A DNA stretch of 64,000 nucleotides from Streptomyces asoensis (GCF_016860545.1 NZ_BNEB01000005.1:1364001-1428000); one strand, 5' to 3'; numbered from the stretch's first letter, positions 1-8,641 are shown. Notes: generated by a model from the letters alone, not told the origin. Translations and numbers: made by a program.

Positions 1-1
1 C

Positions 2-1480
2 CTCGCCTACCTGGTCGGCGACCACCACGTCCACTCCGTCTACAGCCATGACGCGAAGTACACCTTCGCCCAGCAGGCCCGGGCCGCCGCCCGGTACGGC
101 CTGGACTGGATGGTGTTCAACGAGCACTCCAACTTCGGGCACGCGGCCTACGGCGCCGCGCTCGAGCACAAGGAGATCCTCGCGGCCCGCGCGGCGAACC
201 CGCGGCAGCTGATCTTCCAGGGCCTGGAGTGGTACATCCCGGCCGCCGAGCACTGCACGGTGTTCGCCGCGCCCGGCCCGCACGAGGTCGACCTGCTCAC
301 CCGGTTCGAGCTCGCCTACGACGGCAAGCTGCTCGGCTACACCGAGGGCGCCGCCGGCGCGGCCGACACCGCCCGCAACGAGGCCCACGCCGTCAGGGCG
401 ATCAAGTGGCTGGCCGAGCAGCGCCGTTCGGGTTACGTCGACGACGTCCTCGTCCTCGCCAACCACCCGCTGCGGCTGGGCATCGACTCCCCGCACGAGC
501 TGCGGGGCTGGCGCGACGCGGCACCCGAGATCATGATCGGCATGGAGGGCGCGCCCGGTGCCCAGGGCGCGGCGCTGCCCGGCCTGCGCGGCGCCACGTC
601 CGTCCGCGGTGAGTACGAGAACAAGCCGTCGGCCCAGTCCTGGGCGGGCTACCCGGCGGACGCCTACCTCACCTACGGCGGCTTCGACTGGGCCACCGCG
701 ACCGTGGGCGGCCTGTGGGACTCGATGCTGGCCGAGGGCCGGCTGTTCTCGATCACGACCAACTCCGACAACCACCGGACCGTCCTCGACACCTGGAAGA
801 ACGGGGACTGGCCCGCCGGGCGGAACTTCGACAACACCGGCAGGCTGCCGGACCCGGTGGACACCGACACCGCGCAGCCGGGCAGCGACTTCTGGCCGGG
901 CCAGTTCAGCCGGACCCACGTGGGCGTCACCCGGTACGGCTACCGGGCGGTGATGACGGGGCTGCGCGAGGGCCGCGTCTGGCTCGACCACGGTCATCTG
1001 CTCGACGGGCTCGAGGTCCGGCTGCGCCGGGAGCACGGCGGCGGCCGGGGCGTCACGCTCGGCGGCCGGCTGCGGGTCCGCAGGGGCGAGAGGCTCACCC
1101 TGGACATCACCGTCACCACCGCCTCCCGGCCCAACCCCCAGGGGATCCTGCCGGAGTTGGCGCATGTGGACGTGATCAGGGGCGCGGTGCGCGGCGCGGT
1201 GTCCGACCGCGACACGTGGAAGGCGCCCGACACGAAGGTCGTCCGCACGACGGACGTGAGCGGCCGCAAGGGCACGTACACCCTGCGCGTCCCGCTCACG
1301 GTGGGCGAGGAGTCCTTCTACGTCCGCCTGCGCGGCAGCGACGGCAACCGGCACGGAACCGGGTACCTCGGCGCGTCCGTGGACCCGCACGGTCCCGTCC
1401 CCCACGAGCCGGGCGACGGCGACCCGTGGGCCGACACCTGGTTCTACTCGAACCCGGTCTTCGTGGACGTCGTCGGCTGA
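2..1480 (+). CDS. PHP-domain metal-dependent phosphoesterase (5' truncated)
   Basis: The gene enters the window already open and runs 492 codons to a TGA; its start lies outside. The first visible residues include GDHHVHSVYSHDA, the HxH metal-binding motif that opens PHP (polymerase and histidinol phosphatase) domains. Further candidate metal ligands follow in FNEHSNFGH and LANHPLRLG, and the C-terminal third looks like a beta-rich accessory domain. PHP enzymes hydrolyse phosphoesters with two or three metal ions, but the substrate here cannot be told. Because the N-terminus is missing, I cannot say whether it has a signal peptide, as several Streptomyces members do. A hairpin at 1503-1542 separates it from the convergent MaoC gene. 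Confidence 0.8.
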   Translation, partial: LAYLVGDHHVHSVYSHDAKYTFAQQARAAARYGLDWMVFNEHSNFGHAAYGAALEHKEILAARAANPRQLIFQGLEWYIPAAEHCTVFAAPGPHEVDLLTRFELAYDGKLLGYTEGAAGAADTARNEAHAVRAIKWLAEQRRSGYVDDVLVLANHPLRLGIDSPHELRGWRDAAPEIMIGMEGAPGAQGAALPGLRGATSVRGEYENKPSAQSWAGYPADAYLTYGGFDWATATVGGLWDSMLAEGRLFSITTNSDNHRTVLDTWKNGDWPAGRNFDNTGRLPDPVDTDTAQPGSDFWPGQFSRTHVGVTRYGYRAVMTGLREGRVWLDHGHLLDGLEVRLRREHGGGRGVTLGGRLRVRRGERLTLDITVTTASRPNPQGILPELAHVDVIRGAVRGAVSDRDTWKAPDTKVVRTTDVSGRKGTYTLRVPLTVGEESFYVRLRGSDGNRHGTGYLGASVDPHGPVPHEPGDGDPWADTWFYSNPVFVDVVG

Positions 1481-1502
1481 ATGGCCTCTCCGCGGGCGCG
1501 CG

Positions 1503-1542
1503 GGGGATCCGCTGACCGGCCTCGGCCGCTCGGCGGATCCCC
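1503..1542. terminator. hairpin between convergent genes
   Basis: A perfect 10-bp inverted repeat (GGGGATCCGC at 1503-1512 and its complement at 1533-1542) encloses a 20-nt GC-rich loop that can pair further. It lies between the stops of the PHP gene and the convergent MaoC gene, where a bidirectional terminator is expected. There is no U tract, which is usual in actinomycetes. Confidence 0.55.
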
Positions 1543-1576
1543 GGGACCGCGCCCCGGCCGCGTCACGGGGAACGCC

Positions 1577-2032
1577 TCACGCGTAGAACCGCGACAGGCT
1601 CTGGAGGACGGCCGCGGGCTTGGCGCCCCCCTCGATCTCGATCGCCCCGTCGACGGTGATCTGCACCCCGCCCGGCACGTCCTCCACCGCGGACAGCCTG
1701 CCGACCAGCCGGATGCGCGAGCCGGCCTTCACCGGCGAGGGGAAACGGACCTTGTTCAGCCCGTAGTTGACCTTCGTCGTGACGCCCTGCACGTCCAGCA
1801 GTGCGGTGAAGAGCGGGATGAACAGGGAGAGGGTCAGGTAGCCGTGGGCGATGGGCGCTCCGAAGGGCCCGGCGGCCGCCCGCTCGGGGTCGACGTGGAT
1901 CCACTGGTGGTCGCCGGTCGCGTCGGCGAAGGTGTCGATGCGCTCCTGGGTGACCTCGATCCACTCGCTGGTGCCCAGGTCGCTGCCGGCCAGCTTCTTC
2001 AGCTCTTCGAGGCCGTTGACGGTGATGCTCAT
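1577..2032 (-). CDS. MaoC-family (R)-specific enoyl-CoA hydratase
   Basis: This is a 151-residue single hot-dog-fold protein, the usual length for a stand-alone MaoC dehydratase. The hydratase-2 signature is present as TGDHQWIHVDPERA, with the catalytic Asp and His and the downstream small residue, followed by GPFGAPIAHGYLTLSL. Such enzymes add water to trans-2-enoyl-CoA. It is the last gene of a minus-strand operon (SDR, amidohydrolase, CoA ligase, MaoC), 25 bp after the ligase stop. In that setting it would hydrate the cinnamoyl-CoA-type double bond made available by the ligase. The substrate is inferred from gene content only. Confidence 0.88.
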   Translation of the reverse strand: MSITVNGLEELKKLAGSDLGTSEWIEVTQERIDTFADATGDHQWIHVDPERAAAGPFGAPIAHGYLTLSLFIPLFTALLDVQGVTTKVNYGLNKVRFPSPVKAGSRIRLVGRLSAVEDVPGGVQITVDGAIEIEGGAKPAAVLQSLSRFYA

Positions 2033-2057
2033 GTGCCGTTCCTCACGGGATGGTTGT

Positions 2058-3563
2058 TCAGGAGTCGGTGCCGAACCGGGAGCGCACCCGGGACTTGAGG
2101 AGTTTTCCGGAGGCGGTGCGCGGAAGCGCGTCCGCCACCACCACGGACTTGGGGATCTTGTACTTGGCGAGCCGCCCGGCCAGCGAGGCCAGCAGCGCGT
2201 CGGGGTCGGTCGAGGCGCCGTCCCGCAGGACGACGACCGCGCGCGGGACCTCGCCCCACTTGTCGTCGGACACGCCGATGACCGCGCATTCCACGATGTC
2301 GGGATGGGCGAGCAGGAGGTCCTCGATCTCGGCGGGGTAGATGTTCTCCCCGCCGGAGATGATCATGTCCTTGATGCGGTCGACGATGTGGACGTAGCCG
2401 TCCTCGTCGACCCGGGCCGCGTCGCCGCTGCGGAACCAGCCGTCCGCGAAGGACGCGGCGGTCTCCTCGGGCAGTCCCCAGTAGCCGGGCATCACGTGCG
2501 GTCCGCGGACCACCACCTCGCCGGTCTCGCCGGTGCGGACGGGCGCGAGGTCGGGGCGCACGACCCGCACGTCGCTGAAGAAGTGCGGGACGCCGGCCGA
2601 GCCCGCCTTGCTGATGGCGTGCTCGGCGTCCAGGAACAGCGTGCCGGGGGACGCCTCGGTCATGCCGTAGCCCTGGAGGAAGGTGAGCCCGCGCCGCTGG
2701 TAGGCGGCGATCAGCGGGGTGGACACCGGGGAGCCGCCGCAGGTCAGGATCCGCAGGCTGGACAGGTCCGCCTCCGCCCAGCGCGGATGCCGGGCCACCT
2801 GCTCGAACATCGTCGGCACCCCGAACATGAAGGTGATCCGGTGGCGCTCGATCAGGTCGAAGGTGGCTTCCGGGTCGAAGGCCTCGACCAGGACGCAGCA
2901 GCCGCCCTTGAGGAGCACCGGCAGGGTCAGCATGTTCAGGCCGGCCGTGTGGAACAGCGGTGCGCAGACCAGGGCGCGTTCGTCGGCGATCAGATCGGTG
3001 TCGACGAGGACGTTGACCGCGTTCCAGGTCAGGTTGCCGTGCGTGAGCATGGCCCCCTTGGGACGGCCGGTCGTGCCCGAGGTGTACATGATGATGCAGG
3101 TGTCGTCGGGGGCGACCGGGGTGTCGATCGGCTCGTCGGAGGCCGCGGCGAGCGCCTCCTCGTACTCGCCGCCGACCTCGACGTACGTGCGGACGTCCGT
3201 GTTGCCGGGCAGTCCCGCGACCAGGCCCGCGTGCGAGGGGCCGAAGACGAGGGCCTTGGCTCCGGAGTCGGCGAGCTGGTAGGCGATCTCGGGTCCGGCG
3301 AGACGGGTGTTCAGGGGGACGAACACCGCGCCGAGGGTTCCGGCGGCGAACAGGGTCTCCAGGTAGGAGGGGTGGTTGGGGCCCAGGTAGGCGATGCGGT
3401 CGCCGCGCCGCACGCCCCGGGCGCGCAGGGCGTGGGCCAGCCGGGTCGTGCGGGTGTGCAGGGTGCGGTAGTCCGCCGGCCGGCCGTCGTGGACCAGGGC
3501 GGTGCGGTGCGGGGTCTTGCGGGCCCGGCGAGCGGGCCAGGACCCCAGTCCCTCGTTGCGCAT
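2058..3563 (-). CDS. AMP-forming acyl-CoA synthetase (FadD-like; possible hydroxycinnamate-CoA ligase)
   Basis: The protein has 501 residues, normal for class I adenylate-forming ligases. The AMP-binding P-loop is seen as MYTSGTTGRPKGAMLTHGN, with the A5-type region QGYGMTEASPGTLF, the A8 hinge region WFRSGDAARVDEDGYVHIVDRIKDM and the C-terminal catalytic lysine in PRTASGKLLKS. It activates a carboxylic acid to its CoA thioester via an acyl-AMP. It lies 13 bp after the amidohydrolase gene in an operon divergent from a MarR regulator. That arrangement, with SDR and MaoC partners, matches beta-oxidation-like shortening of p-hydroxycinnamates. A medium-chain fatty acid substrate remains possible. 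Confidence 0.88.
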   Translation of the reverse strand: MRNEGLGSWPARRARKTPHRTALVHDGRPADYRTLHTRTTRLAHALRARGVRRGDRIAYLGPNHPSYLETLFAAGTLGAVFVPLNTRLAGPEIAYQLADSGAKALVFGPSHAGLVAGLPGNTDVRTYVEVGGEYEEALAAASDEPIDTPVAPDDTCIIMYTSGTTGRPKGAMLTHGNLTWNAVNVLVDTDLIADERALVCAPLFHTAGLNMLTLPVLLKGGCCVLVEAFDPEATFDLIERHRITFMFGVPTMFEQVARHPRWAEADLSSLRILTCGGSPVSTPLIAAYQRRGLTFLQGYGMTEASPGTLFLDAEHAISKAGSAGVPHFFSDVRVVRPDLAPVRTGETGEVVVRGPHVMPGYWGLPEETAASFADGWFRSGDAARVDEDGYVHIVDRIKDMIISGGENIYPAEIEDLLLAHPDIVECAVIGVSDDKWGEVPRAVVVLRDGASTDPDALLASLAGRLAKYKIPKSVVVADALPRTASGKLLKSRVRSRFGTDS

Positions 3564-3576
3564 CTTCCACGCCCCT

Positions 3577-4461
3577 TCACGGTGTGGTCAGCCCGAGCAG
3601 ACGGGCGGCGTTCTCCTTGAGGATCTTCGGCCGCACCTCGTCCTTGATCGCCAGCTTGTCGAAGTCGGCCAGCCAGCGGTCCGGGGTGAGGACGGGGAAG
3701 TCGGAGCCGAAGAGGACCTTGTCCTTCAGCAGGGTGTTGGCGTACTGCACGAGCTGCGGCGGGAAGTACTTCGGCGACCAGCCGGACAGGTCGATGTGCA
3801 CGCCCGGCTTGTGGGTGGCGACGGCGAGTGCCTCGTCCTGCCAGGGGAAGGACGGATGCGCCAGGATGATCTTGAGGTGCGGGAAGTCGGCGGCGACGTC
3901 GTCGACGTGCAGCGGGTTGGAGTACTTGAGGCGGATGCCGCCCCCTCCCGGCACTCCGGCGCCGATGCCGGTCTGACCGGTGTGGAAGAGGGCGATGGTC
4001 CCCGTCTCCTCGATCACCTCGTACAGGCCGTACGCGACCGCGCGGTCGTCGGGGAAGAAGCCCTGGATGCTGGGGTGGAACTTGAAGCCCTTCACCCCGT
4101 ACTCCTCGACCAGCCGCCGGGCCTGCCGCACCCCGGCCTTCCCCCGGAAGGGGTCGATGGAGGCGAAGGGGATCAGCACGTCGGAGTTGGCGGCGGCGGC
4201 CTCGGCGACCTCCTCGTTGGGGACGGGCGCCGTGCCGGTCGCGGACTCGGCGTCCACCGTGAAGATCACGGCGGCCATCTTCCGCTCGCGGTAGTACGCG
4301 GCCGTCTCCTCGATGGTCGGCTTCCGCTTGCCCTCCACCTTGAAGTAGGCGGAGGACGCGTCGTGCAGGTCGTCGTCGAGCGAGGAGTGGCCCCGGGAGG
4401 ACACCTCGGCGTGGGTGTGGACGTCGATCGCGACGAGTTCCTCGACGTCGAGGGTCTTCAT
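3577..4461 (-). CDS. amidohydrolase-2 family metal-dependent hydrolase
   Basis: The 294-residue protein belongs to the amidohydrolase-related TIM-barrel family. It has the opening metal motif AIDVHTHAE, a mid-barrel His in ILAHPSFPW, and the late Asp in FGSDFPVLTP; NAARLLGL near the C-terminus is typical of the family. Members include decarboxylases and C-C hydrolases acting on aromatic acids. In the cou-type hydroxycinnamate pathway of Rhodococcus, as I recall it, a protein of this family cleaves the beta-keto aryl-CoA intermediate. That is the best guess here, given that the gene starts 3 bp after the SDR stop and precedes the CoA ligase. Confidence 0.83.
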   Translation of the reverse strand: MKTLDVEELVAIDVHTHAEVSSRGHSSLDDDLHDASSAYFKVEGKRKPTIEETAAYYRERKMAAVIFTVDAESATGTAPVPNEEVAEAAAANSDVLIPFASIDPFRGKAGVRQARRLVEEYGVKGFKFHPSIQGFFPDDRAVAYGLYEVIEETGTIALFHTGQTGIGAGVPGGGGIRLKYSNPLHVDDVAADFPHLKIILAHPSFPWQDEALAVATHKPGVHIDLSGWSPKYFPPQLVQYANTLLKDKVLFGSDFPVLTPDRWLADFDKLAIKDEVRPKILKENAARLLGLTTP

Positions 4462-4464
4462 GGG

Positions 4465-5382
4465 TCAGGCCTCCGGGAACCGGGGAGCCGGGATGCCCAC
4501 GGTCTGGAGCTCGGCCCCGACCGAGGCGGGGAAGACGTCGGCCAGGGTCTCGGGCGTCCAGCCGCCGTCGGCGTAGGCCGTGCGGATCTCCTGCGGATGC
4601 GACCAGAGTGCCACCTTGTCGCCGCCGATGCCGATGGCCTGGCCGGTGATGCCGCGGGCGGCCTCGGAGGCCAGGAAGGGCACCAGGGCGGCACAGTCCT
4701 CGGGGGTGCCGAAGCCCTCGCCCTTGCGCAGGAAGTCCGGCAGCGGCTCGCCGTTGCGCATGGCCTCGACGTACGGGGCGAAGGCGGGGATGGTCTCGGT
4801 CATCGCGGTCGCGGCCACGGGCACGATGGCGTTGACGGTGATGCCCGCCCTGCCCAGCTCCATCGACCAGGTCCGGGCGAAGGCGGCGATGCCGGCCTTG
4901 GCCGCCGCGTAGTTCGTCTGCCCGAAGTTGCCGCGCTGTCCGGCCGGGGAGCCCACGAGGATCAGCGTGCCGCCCTCGCCCTGCTCGCGCATCCGCACGG
5001 CGGCGGCGCGGGCGCAGGTGAAGGTGCCCTTGAGATGGGTGGTGACGACCGCGTCGAAGTCGTCGTCGCTCATCTTCCACAGCACCTTGTCGCGCAGGAT
5101 GCCCGCGTTGGTGACCAGGACGTCGAGCCGGCCGAACTCCTCGACGGCCCGGCCCACCAGCCGTTCGGCGGCCTCGGCGGTGCCGACCGGGACCACCTCC
5201 GCGACGGCCGTGCCGCCGGCCTCGGCGACGGACTTGACGGCCGCCTCGGCCACGGCCTCGTCGACGTCGTTGATCACCACGCGGGCGCCGCGGGCGGCGA
5301 GGGCGTGTGCGTAGGCGAGGCCGAGGCCCCGGCCGCTGCCGGTGACGACGGCGACCTTGCCGGTGAGATCGATGCTGGGCAC
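4465..5382 (-). CDS. short-chain dehydrogenase/reductase, first gene of the catabolic operon
   Basis: This is a 305-residue SDR. The nucleotide-binding TGSGRGLGLAYA motif sits near the N-terminus, NAG appears in LVTNAGILRDK, and the active-site Ser and YxxxK are in GSPAGQRGNFGQTNYAAAKAG. I start it at a GTG preceded by GAAGGGA at good spacing; 35 further upstream in-frame codons would run into the operator region and lack family similarity. It is expected to oxidise a 3-hydroxyacyl-CoA to the 3-keto form, between the MaoC and amidohydrolase steps. It heads the operon and is divergent from the MarR gene. Confidence 0.88.
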   Translation of the reverse strand: MPSIDLTGKVAVVTGSGRGLGLAYAHALAARGARVVINDVDEAVAEAAVKSVAEAGGTAVAEVVPVGTAEAAERLVGRAVEEFGRLDVLVTNAGILRDKVLWKMSDDDFDAVVTTHLKGTFTCARAAAVRMREQGEGGTLILVGSPAGQRGNFGQTNYAAAKAGIAAFARTWSMELGRAGITVNAIVPVAATAMTETIPAFAPYVEAMRNGEPLPDFLRKGEGFGTPEDCAALVPFLASEAARGITGQAIGIGGDKVALWSHPQEIRTAYADGGWTPETLADVFPASVGAELQTVGIPAPRFPEA

Positions 5383-5468
5383 GGCGGTGTCCCTTCCCGG
5401 GGAGTGCGGGGTGCGGAGATACGGAGGTACGAGGTGCGGAGGTGCGGCTGCGAGATCGAAGCTAAGAG

Positions 5469-5496
5469 CAATAATTGTTGACGTCAATAGTTGTTG
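5469..5496. promoter_or_regulatory. candidate MarR operator between SDR operon and marR
   Basis: Two 12-bp direct copies (CAATAATTGTTG at 5469-5480 and CAATAGTTGTTG at 5485-5496, one mismatch, 16-bp period) overlap a perfect 10-bp palindrome TTGACGTCAA (5478-5487). It is a conspicuous AT-rich island in a GC-rich divergent intergenic region. ATTG/CAAT half-sites are common for MarR regulators of aromatic-acid catabolism. Control of both the SDR operon and the marR gene is inferred. Confidence 0.55.
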
Positions 5497-5604
5497 TCGT
5501 CCTTCCGGTGCGTCATGCTGGAATCAGCCGCACGCCGCACGCCGCACCGCCCCGCAGAGGGGACAGGACCCAGGGAGCCAGCCATCGCCCGCCAGGACAA
5601 CGCA

Positions 5605-6066
5605 GTGAACGCCGCCCCGATCGACGTGGACGAGCCGTGGATGCGCGGACTGCACGCGGACACCGGATACCTGCTGTACCGCCTCGGACTGCGCTCGGGC
5701 CAGTTGTTCAACACCTCCCTCCAGGAGTCCGGGGTACGGCTGCGGCACTACGCGGTGCTGCGCTTCCTCGCCACGTCCGAGGGCGCCCTCCAGCGCGAGC
5801 TGAGCACGCGGCTCGGGTACGACCCCAGCGCAATCGTCGGCCTCGTCGACGACCTGGAGAAGCTCGGATTCGCCGAACGCCGGCCGGCCCCGGAGGACCG
5901 CCGCAGCCGGATCGTGGTCCTCACCGAGGACGGCCGGGCGTTCCTGCGCGGCACCGACGAGGCGGGTCTGCGGGTGACGAACGAACTGCTCGGCCCCCTG
6001 GACCCGGCCGAACGCGAGACGCTGCACACGCTGCTGCGGCGGATCGCCGAGGACGGTCTCGGCTGA
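5605..6066 (+). CDS. MarR-family transcriptional regulator
   Basis: A 153-residue winged-helix regulator. The recognition region ALQRELSTRLGYDPSAIVGLVDDLE and the wing RRPAPEDRRSRIVVLTEDG are clear MarR features. I start it at GTG 5605, eight bases after AGGA; longer in-frame versions (from 5491 or 5515) would begin inside the operator and add unconserved sequence. It is divergent from the SDR-amidohydrolase-ligase-MaoC operon, the standard arrangement for a repressor released by a pathway acid or its CoA thioester, as with CouR-type regulators. The effector is not known from sequence. Confidence 0.85.
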   Translation: MNAAPIDVDEPWMRGLHADTGYLLYRLGLRSGQLFNTSLQESGVRLRHYAVLRFLATSEGALQRELSTRLGYDPSAIVGLVDDLEKLGFAERRPAPEDRRSRIVVLTEDGRAFLRGTDEAGLRVTNELLGPLDPAERETLHTLLRRIAEDGLG

Positions 6067-6084
6067 CGCCGTGAGGAGGACCCG

Positions 6085-6864
6085 ATGGACGCGGGTACCC
6101 CCGCGGTGACCGCCCGCTCCGCGCCCGGCCGGCTGCTGGCGGTGCTCGCCGCGTTCGACCACGCGCATCCGGCGCTGTCGCTCACCGAGATCAGCCGCCG
6201 CGCCGGGCTGCCGCTCACCACCGCGCACCGGCTGGTCAGCGCCCTGACCGAGTGGGGCGCCCTCGAACGGGACCCGTCCGGCGTCTACCACGTGGGGCTG
6301 CGGCTGTGGGAGGTGGCGGCCCTGGCGCCGCGCGGCCTGGCACTGCGGCAGGTCGCGCTGCCGTACCTGGAGGACCTGTACGAGGCCACGCACGAGAACG
6401 TCCAGCTCGCGGTGCGGGACGGGTCCGAGGTCGTCTACACCGAGTGGCTGTCGGGCCGTTCGGCGGTCGGCGTCCACATCCGGGTGGGCGCACGCTGGCC
6501 CCTGCACGTCACCGGCGTGGGCCTCGTACTGCTCGCGCACGGCGACTCCGCGCTGCGCGAGGCCTACTGCGCGGGCCCGCTGGTCTCCTGCACCGCCCAC
6601 ACCATCACCGATCCGGTGCGGTTGCGCCGGGTCCTCGCCGAGGTCCGGCGCACGGGCGTCGCGGTGAGCAGCCGGCAGGTCACCGAGGACGCCCTGTCGG
6701 TCGCCGCGCCGGTCAGGGGTCCCGGCGGAGCGGTGGTCGCCGCCGTCTCGGTCGTCGTCCCGCACGCCGACGCCCGGGTCCCGGTCCTGGCCCCGGCCGT
6801 ACGCCTCGCGGCCCGCGGAATCTCCCGCGCCCTGGGCTGGCACCCGGAACCCCGGACCCCTTGA
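6085..6864 (+). CDS. IclR-family transcriptional regulator
   Basis: This 259-residue protein has an N-terminal winged helix (LSLTEISRRAGLPLTTAHRLVSAL, about residues 33-56) and a C-terminal IclR effector domain, typical of the family. A strong ribosome site (GAGGAGGA) precedes the ATG, 18 bp after the marR stop, so it is probably co-transcribed with marR. IclR proteins often control aromatic-acid catabolism, so it may add a second input on the neighbouring operon. A very stable hairpin follows at 6896-6945. Confidence 0.88.
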   Translation: MDAGTPAVTARSAPGRLLAVLAAFDHAHPALSLTEISRRAGLPLTTAHRLVSALTEWGALERDPSGVYHVGLRLWEVAALAPRGLALRQVALPYLEDLYEATHENVQLAVRDGSEVVYTEWLSGRSAVGVHIRVGARWPLHVTGVGLVLLAHGDSALREAYCAGPLVSCTAHTITDPVRLRRVLAEVRRTGVAVSSRQVTEDALSVAAPVRGPGGAVVAAVSVVVPHADARVPVLAPAVRLAARGISRALGWHPEPRTP

Positions 6865-6895
6865 ACCCCCCGACCACCACCCCCGCCCGCCCCTG

Positions 6896-6945
6896 CCCCA
6901 CCCCGTCCGGGGTCGGGCTCGCGGCCGACCCCGGACGGGGTGGGG
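6896..6945 (+). terminator. strong terminator hairpin after the IclR gene
   Basis: A perfect 21-bp inverted repeat, arms 6896-6916 and 6925-6945, closes an 8-nt loop (GCTCGCGG). It begins 31 bp after the IclR stop codon. The very GC-rich stem without a U run is the usual streptomycete form of a factor-independent terminator. Confidence 0.75.
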
Positions 6946-7251
6946 CGGCGGGCCCGGCACAGTCGGGGGCGCTCCCGCATCGCAGGCCCCGCCCGGGCGG
7001 TACCGGCTCGGCGGGGTCCGGGCCGAGGGCCGCCGGACACATACCGCGACCGCCCGGACCGCCCCGGCACCGTCACGGGCGGCAACCCGGCCCCACGGGC
7101 GCCGTGCCCGTACGGGACGACGGCTCGGCGTCGGCGTCTCTCATCTCGTCCTCACCGGAATCTCAGGTCCCGACCGTGGGATTCACAGGGTCGCCCCATC
7201 TGCGCGGCGCAGGATGCAGGCGCAAAGGTGGACAACTCAGGAAGGCGTGCC
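6946..7251. other. intergenic stretch upstream of the L,D-transpeptidase gene
   Basis: About 300 bp without a supportable gene. Frames through it give only Arg/Gly/Pro-rich shadows. It must carry the promoter for the transpeptidase gene, but I see no convincing -35/-10 pair or operator. Confidence 0.4.
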
Positions 7252-8523
7252 GTGGGCGTGTCGCACATATCGAACCGGTCCGGGAAGCAGCAGGGGGGAT
7301 GGTCCCGGCGCGGGATCCTGGGCGTGCTGGGCGCCGTCCCGGCCGTCGCGCTGACCGGATGCGGTTCCGGGTCCGCGGACGCCTCGGAGAACACGCCGAC
7401 CGGGACGGGCACCGGCACCGGCACGTCGGGGTCGGCGTCCGCGAAGGCCTCGCCCGCCGCCAAGGAGCCCGTGATCTCGTTCAGCCCGGCCGACGGCACC
7501 AGGAAGGCGGCCTTCACCGGCCCCGTCGAGGTCACCGTGACCGACGGCACCCTCGCCTCCGTGACGGTGACGGGCAACGACGGCTCGACGCTGGCCGGCT
7601 CCCTGGACGCGGCCGGGACCACGTGGACGTCCACGGCGCACCCGTACTCGGGAACCAAGTACACGGTGACCGCCCGGGCGCAGGGCGCCGGGGCGCGCAC
7701 GGCCACCTTCACGACCAGGGCCCCCGGCGAGACCTTCGTCGGCCGCTTCACGCCCGAGGCGGACTCCACCTCCGGCGTGGGCATGCCGGTCTCGATCAAC
7801 TTCTCGCACGCCGTGTCGGACAAGGCGGCCGTGCAGAAGGCGATCACGGTGACCGCCGAACCGGCCGTGGAGATCGTCGGACACTGGTTCGGCGACACCC
7901 GCCTGGACTTCCGTCCGCGGACGTACTGGGCGGCCGGGACGACGATCACCCTCGCCCTGCGCCTCAAGGACGTCGAGGGGACGGACGGCGTGTACGGGAC
8001 GCAGTCGAAGGACGTCACGTTCCACATCGGCCGCGCGCAGATCAGCACCGTCGATCTCAGGGCCAAGAAGATGACGGTCGAGCGCGGCGGGACGACCCTG
8101 GCCACCTACCCGGTCACGGGTGGCGACGCCGACCACACCACCTGGTCCGGGATCATGGTGATCAGCGAGCGGTTCCGGGAGACCAGGATGGAGTCCTCCA
8201 CGGTCGGCCTCGGCGACGAGTACGACATCTCCGACGTGCCGCACGCCCAGCGGCTGACCACCTCGGGCACGTTCATCCACGGCAACTACTGGGCGGCTTC
8301 CTCGGTGTTCGGCAGCCGGAACACCAGTCACGGCTGCGTGGGCCTGCACGACGCCAAGGGCGCGGACGACCCCTCCGTCGCGGGCTCCGCGTTCTACGCG
8401 AGCTCGATGCTCGGCGACGTGGTCGTCGTGAAGAACTCCGGCGAGCGGACCGTCGACCCGGCCAACGGGCTGAACGGCTGGAACCTGTCCTGGGCCGACT
8501 GGCGGGCGGGCAGCGCGCTTTAG
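7252..8523 (+). CDS. L,D-transpeptidase lipoprotein (YkuD family, Ig-like domains)
   Basis: I start this 423-residue protein at a GTG seven bases after AGGAAGG. A signal peptide ends in the lipobox ALTGCGSG, so the mature protein should be lipid-anchored outside the membrane. A Gly/Thr/Ser-rich linker is followed by two beta-sandwich (Ig-like) segments and a C-terminal YkuD domain. The catalytic signature is present: FIHGNYW, then TSHGCVGLHDAKGA with the active-site Cys. Such enzymes form 3-3 cross-links in peptidoglycan, and the layout matches actinobacterial Ldt proteins. It stands alone between the hairpin and the GH16 promoter. Confidence 0.9.
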   Translation: MGVSHISNRSGKQQGGWSRRGILGVLGAVPAVALTGCGSGSADASENTPTGTGTGTGTSGSASAKASPAAKEPVISFSPADGTRKAAFTGPVEVTVTDGTLASVTVTGNDGSTLAGSLDAAGTTWTSTAHPYSGTKYTVTARAQGAGARTATFTTRAPGETFVGRFTPEADSTSGVGMPVSINFSHAVSDKAAVQKAITVTAEPAVEIVGHWFGDTRLDFRPRTYWAAGTTITLALRLKDVEGTDGVYGTQSKDVTFHIGRAQISTVDLRAKKMTVERGGTTLATYPVTGGDADHTTWSGIMVISERFRETRMESSTVGLGDEYDISDVPHAQRLTTSGTFIHGNYWAASSVFGSRNTSHGCVGLHDAKGADDPSVAGSAFYASSMLGDVVVVKNSGERTVDPANGLNGWNLSWADWRAGSAL

Positions 8524-8586
8524 CCCCTTTGCGTGGTTCAAGCCCTGAACTTCCTTACCCCTCAAGGACTTTCCTTGCTTTAACTC

Positions 8587-8641
8587 TTGACGGCCCCCGG
8601 GACGGAGAGCACATTGGGCCCACTTTGAGAGCGCTCTCAAA
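8587..8641 (+). promoter_or_regulatory. GH16 promoter with LacI-type operator
   Basis: A -35 hexamer TTGACG (8587-8592), a 17-nt spacer and a -10-like CACATT (8610-8615) are followed by the perfect 18-bp palindrome TTTGAGAGCGCTCTCAAA (8624-8641). The AGCGCT centre is that of LacI-family operators such as CebR/CelR sites (TGGGAGCGCTCCCA). The operator falls at the predicted transcription start, suiting repression. The GH55 promoter at 57142-57193 has the same hexamer and exactly the same distance to the operator centre. Confidence 0.7.

Noticed and set aside
1851..3620. A 589-codon plus-strand open frame over the MaoC and ligase genes
   Set aside because: Antisense to two genes with intact family motifs; the translation has no recognisable domain.
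5383..5487. 35-residue N-terminal extension of the SDR
   Set aside because: It overlaps the operator region and lacks family similarity; the GTG at 5382 has a good ribosome site.
8521..8586. Regulatory role for the TTCCTT/TTTCCTTG-rich stretch upstream of the GH16 promoter
   Set aside because: The short repeats are imperfect and show no dyad; evidence was too weak to list as a site.
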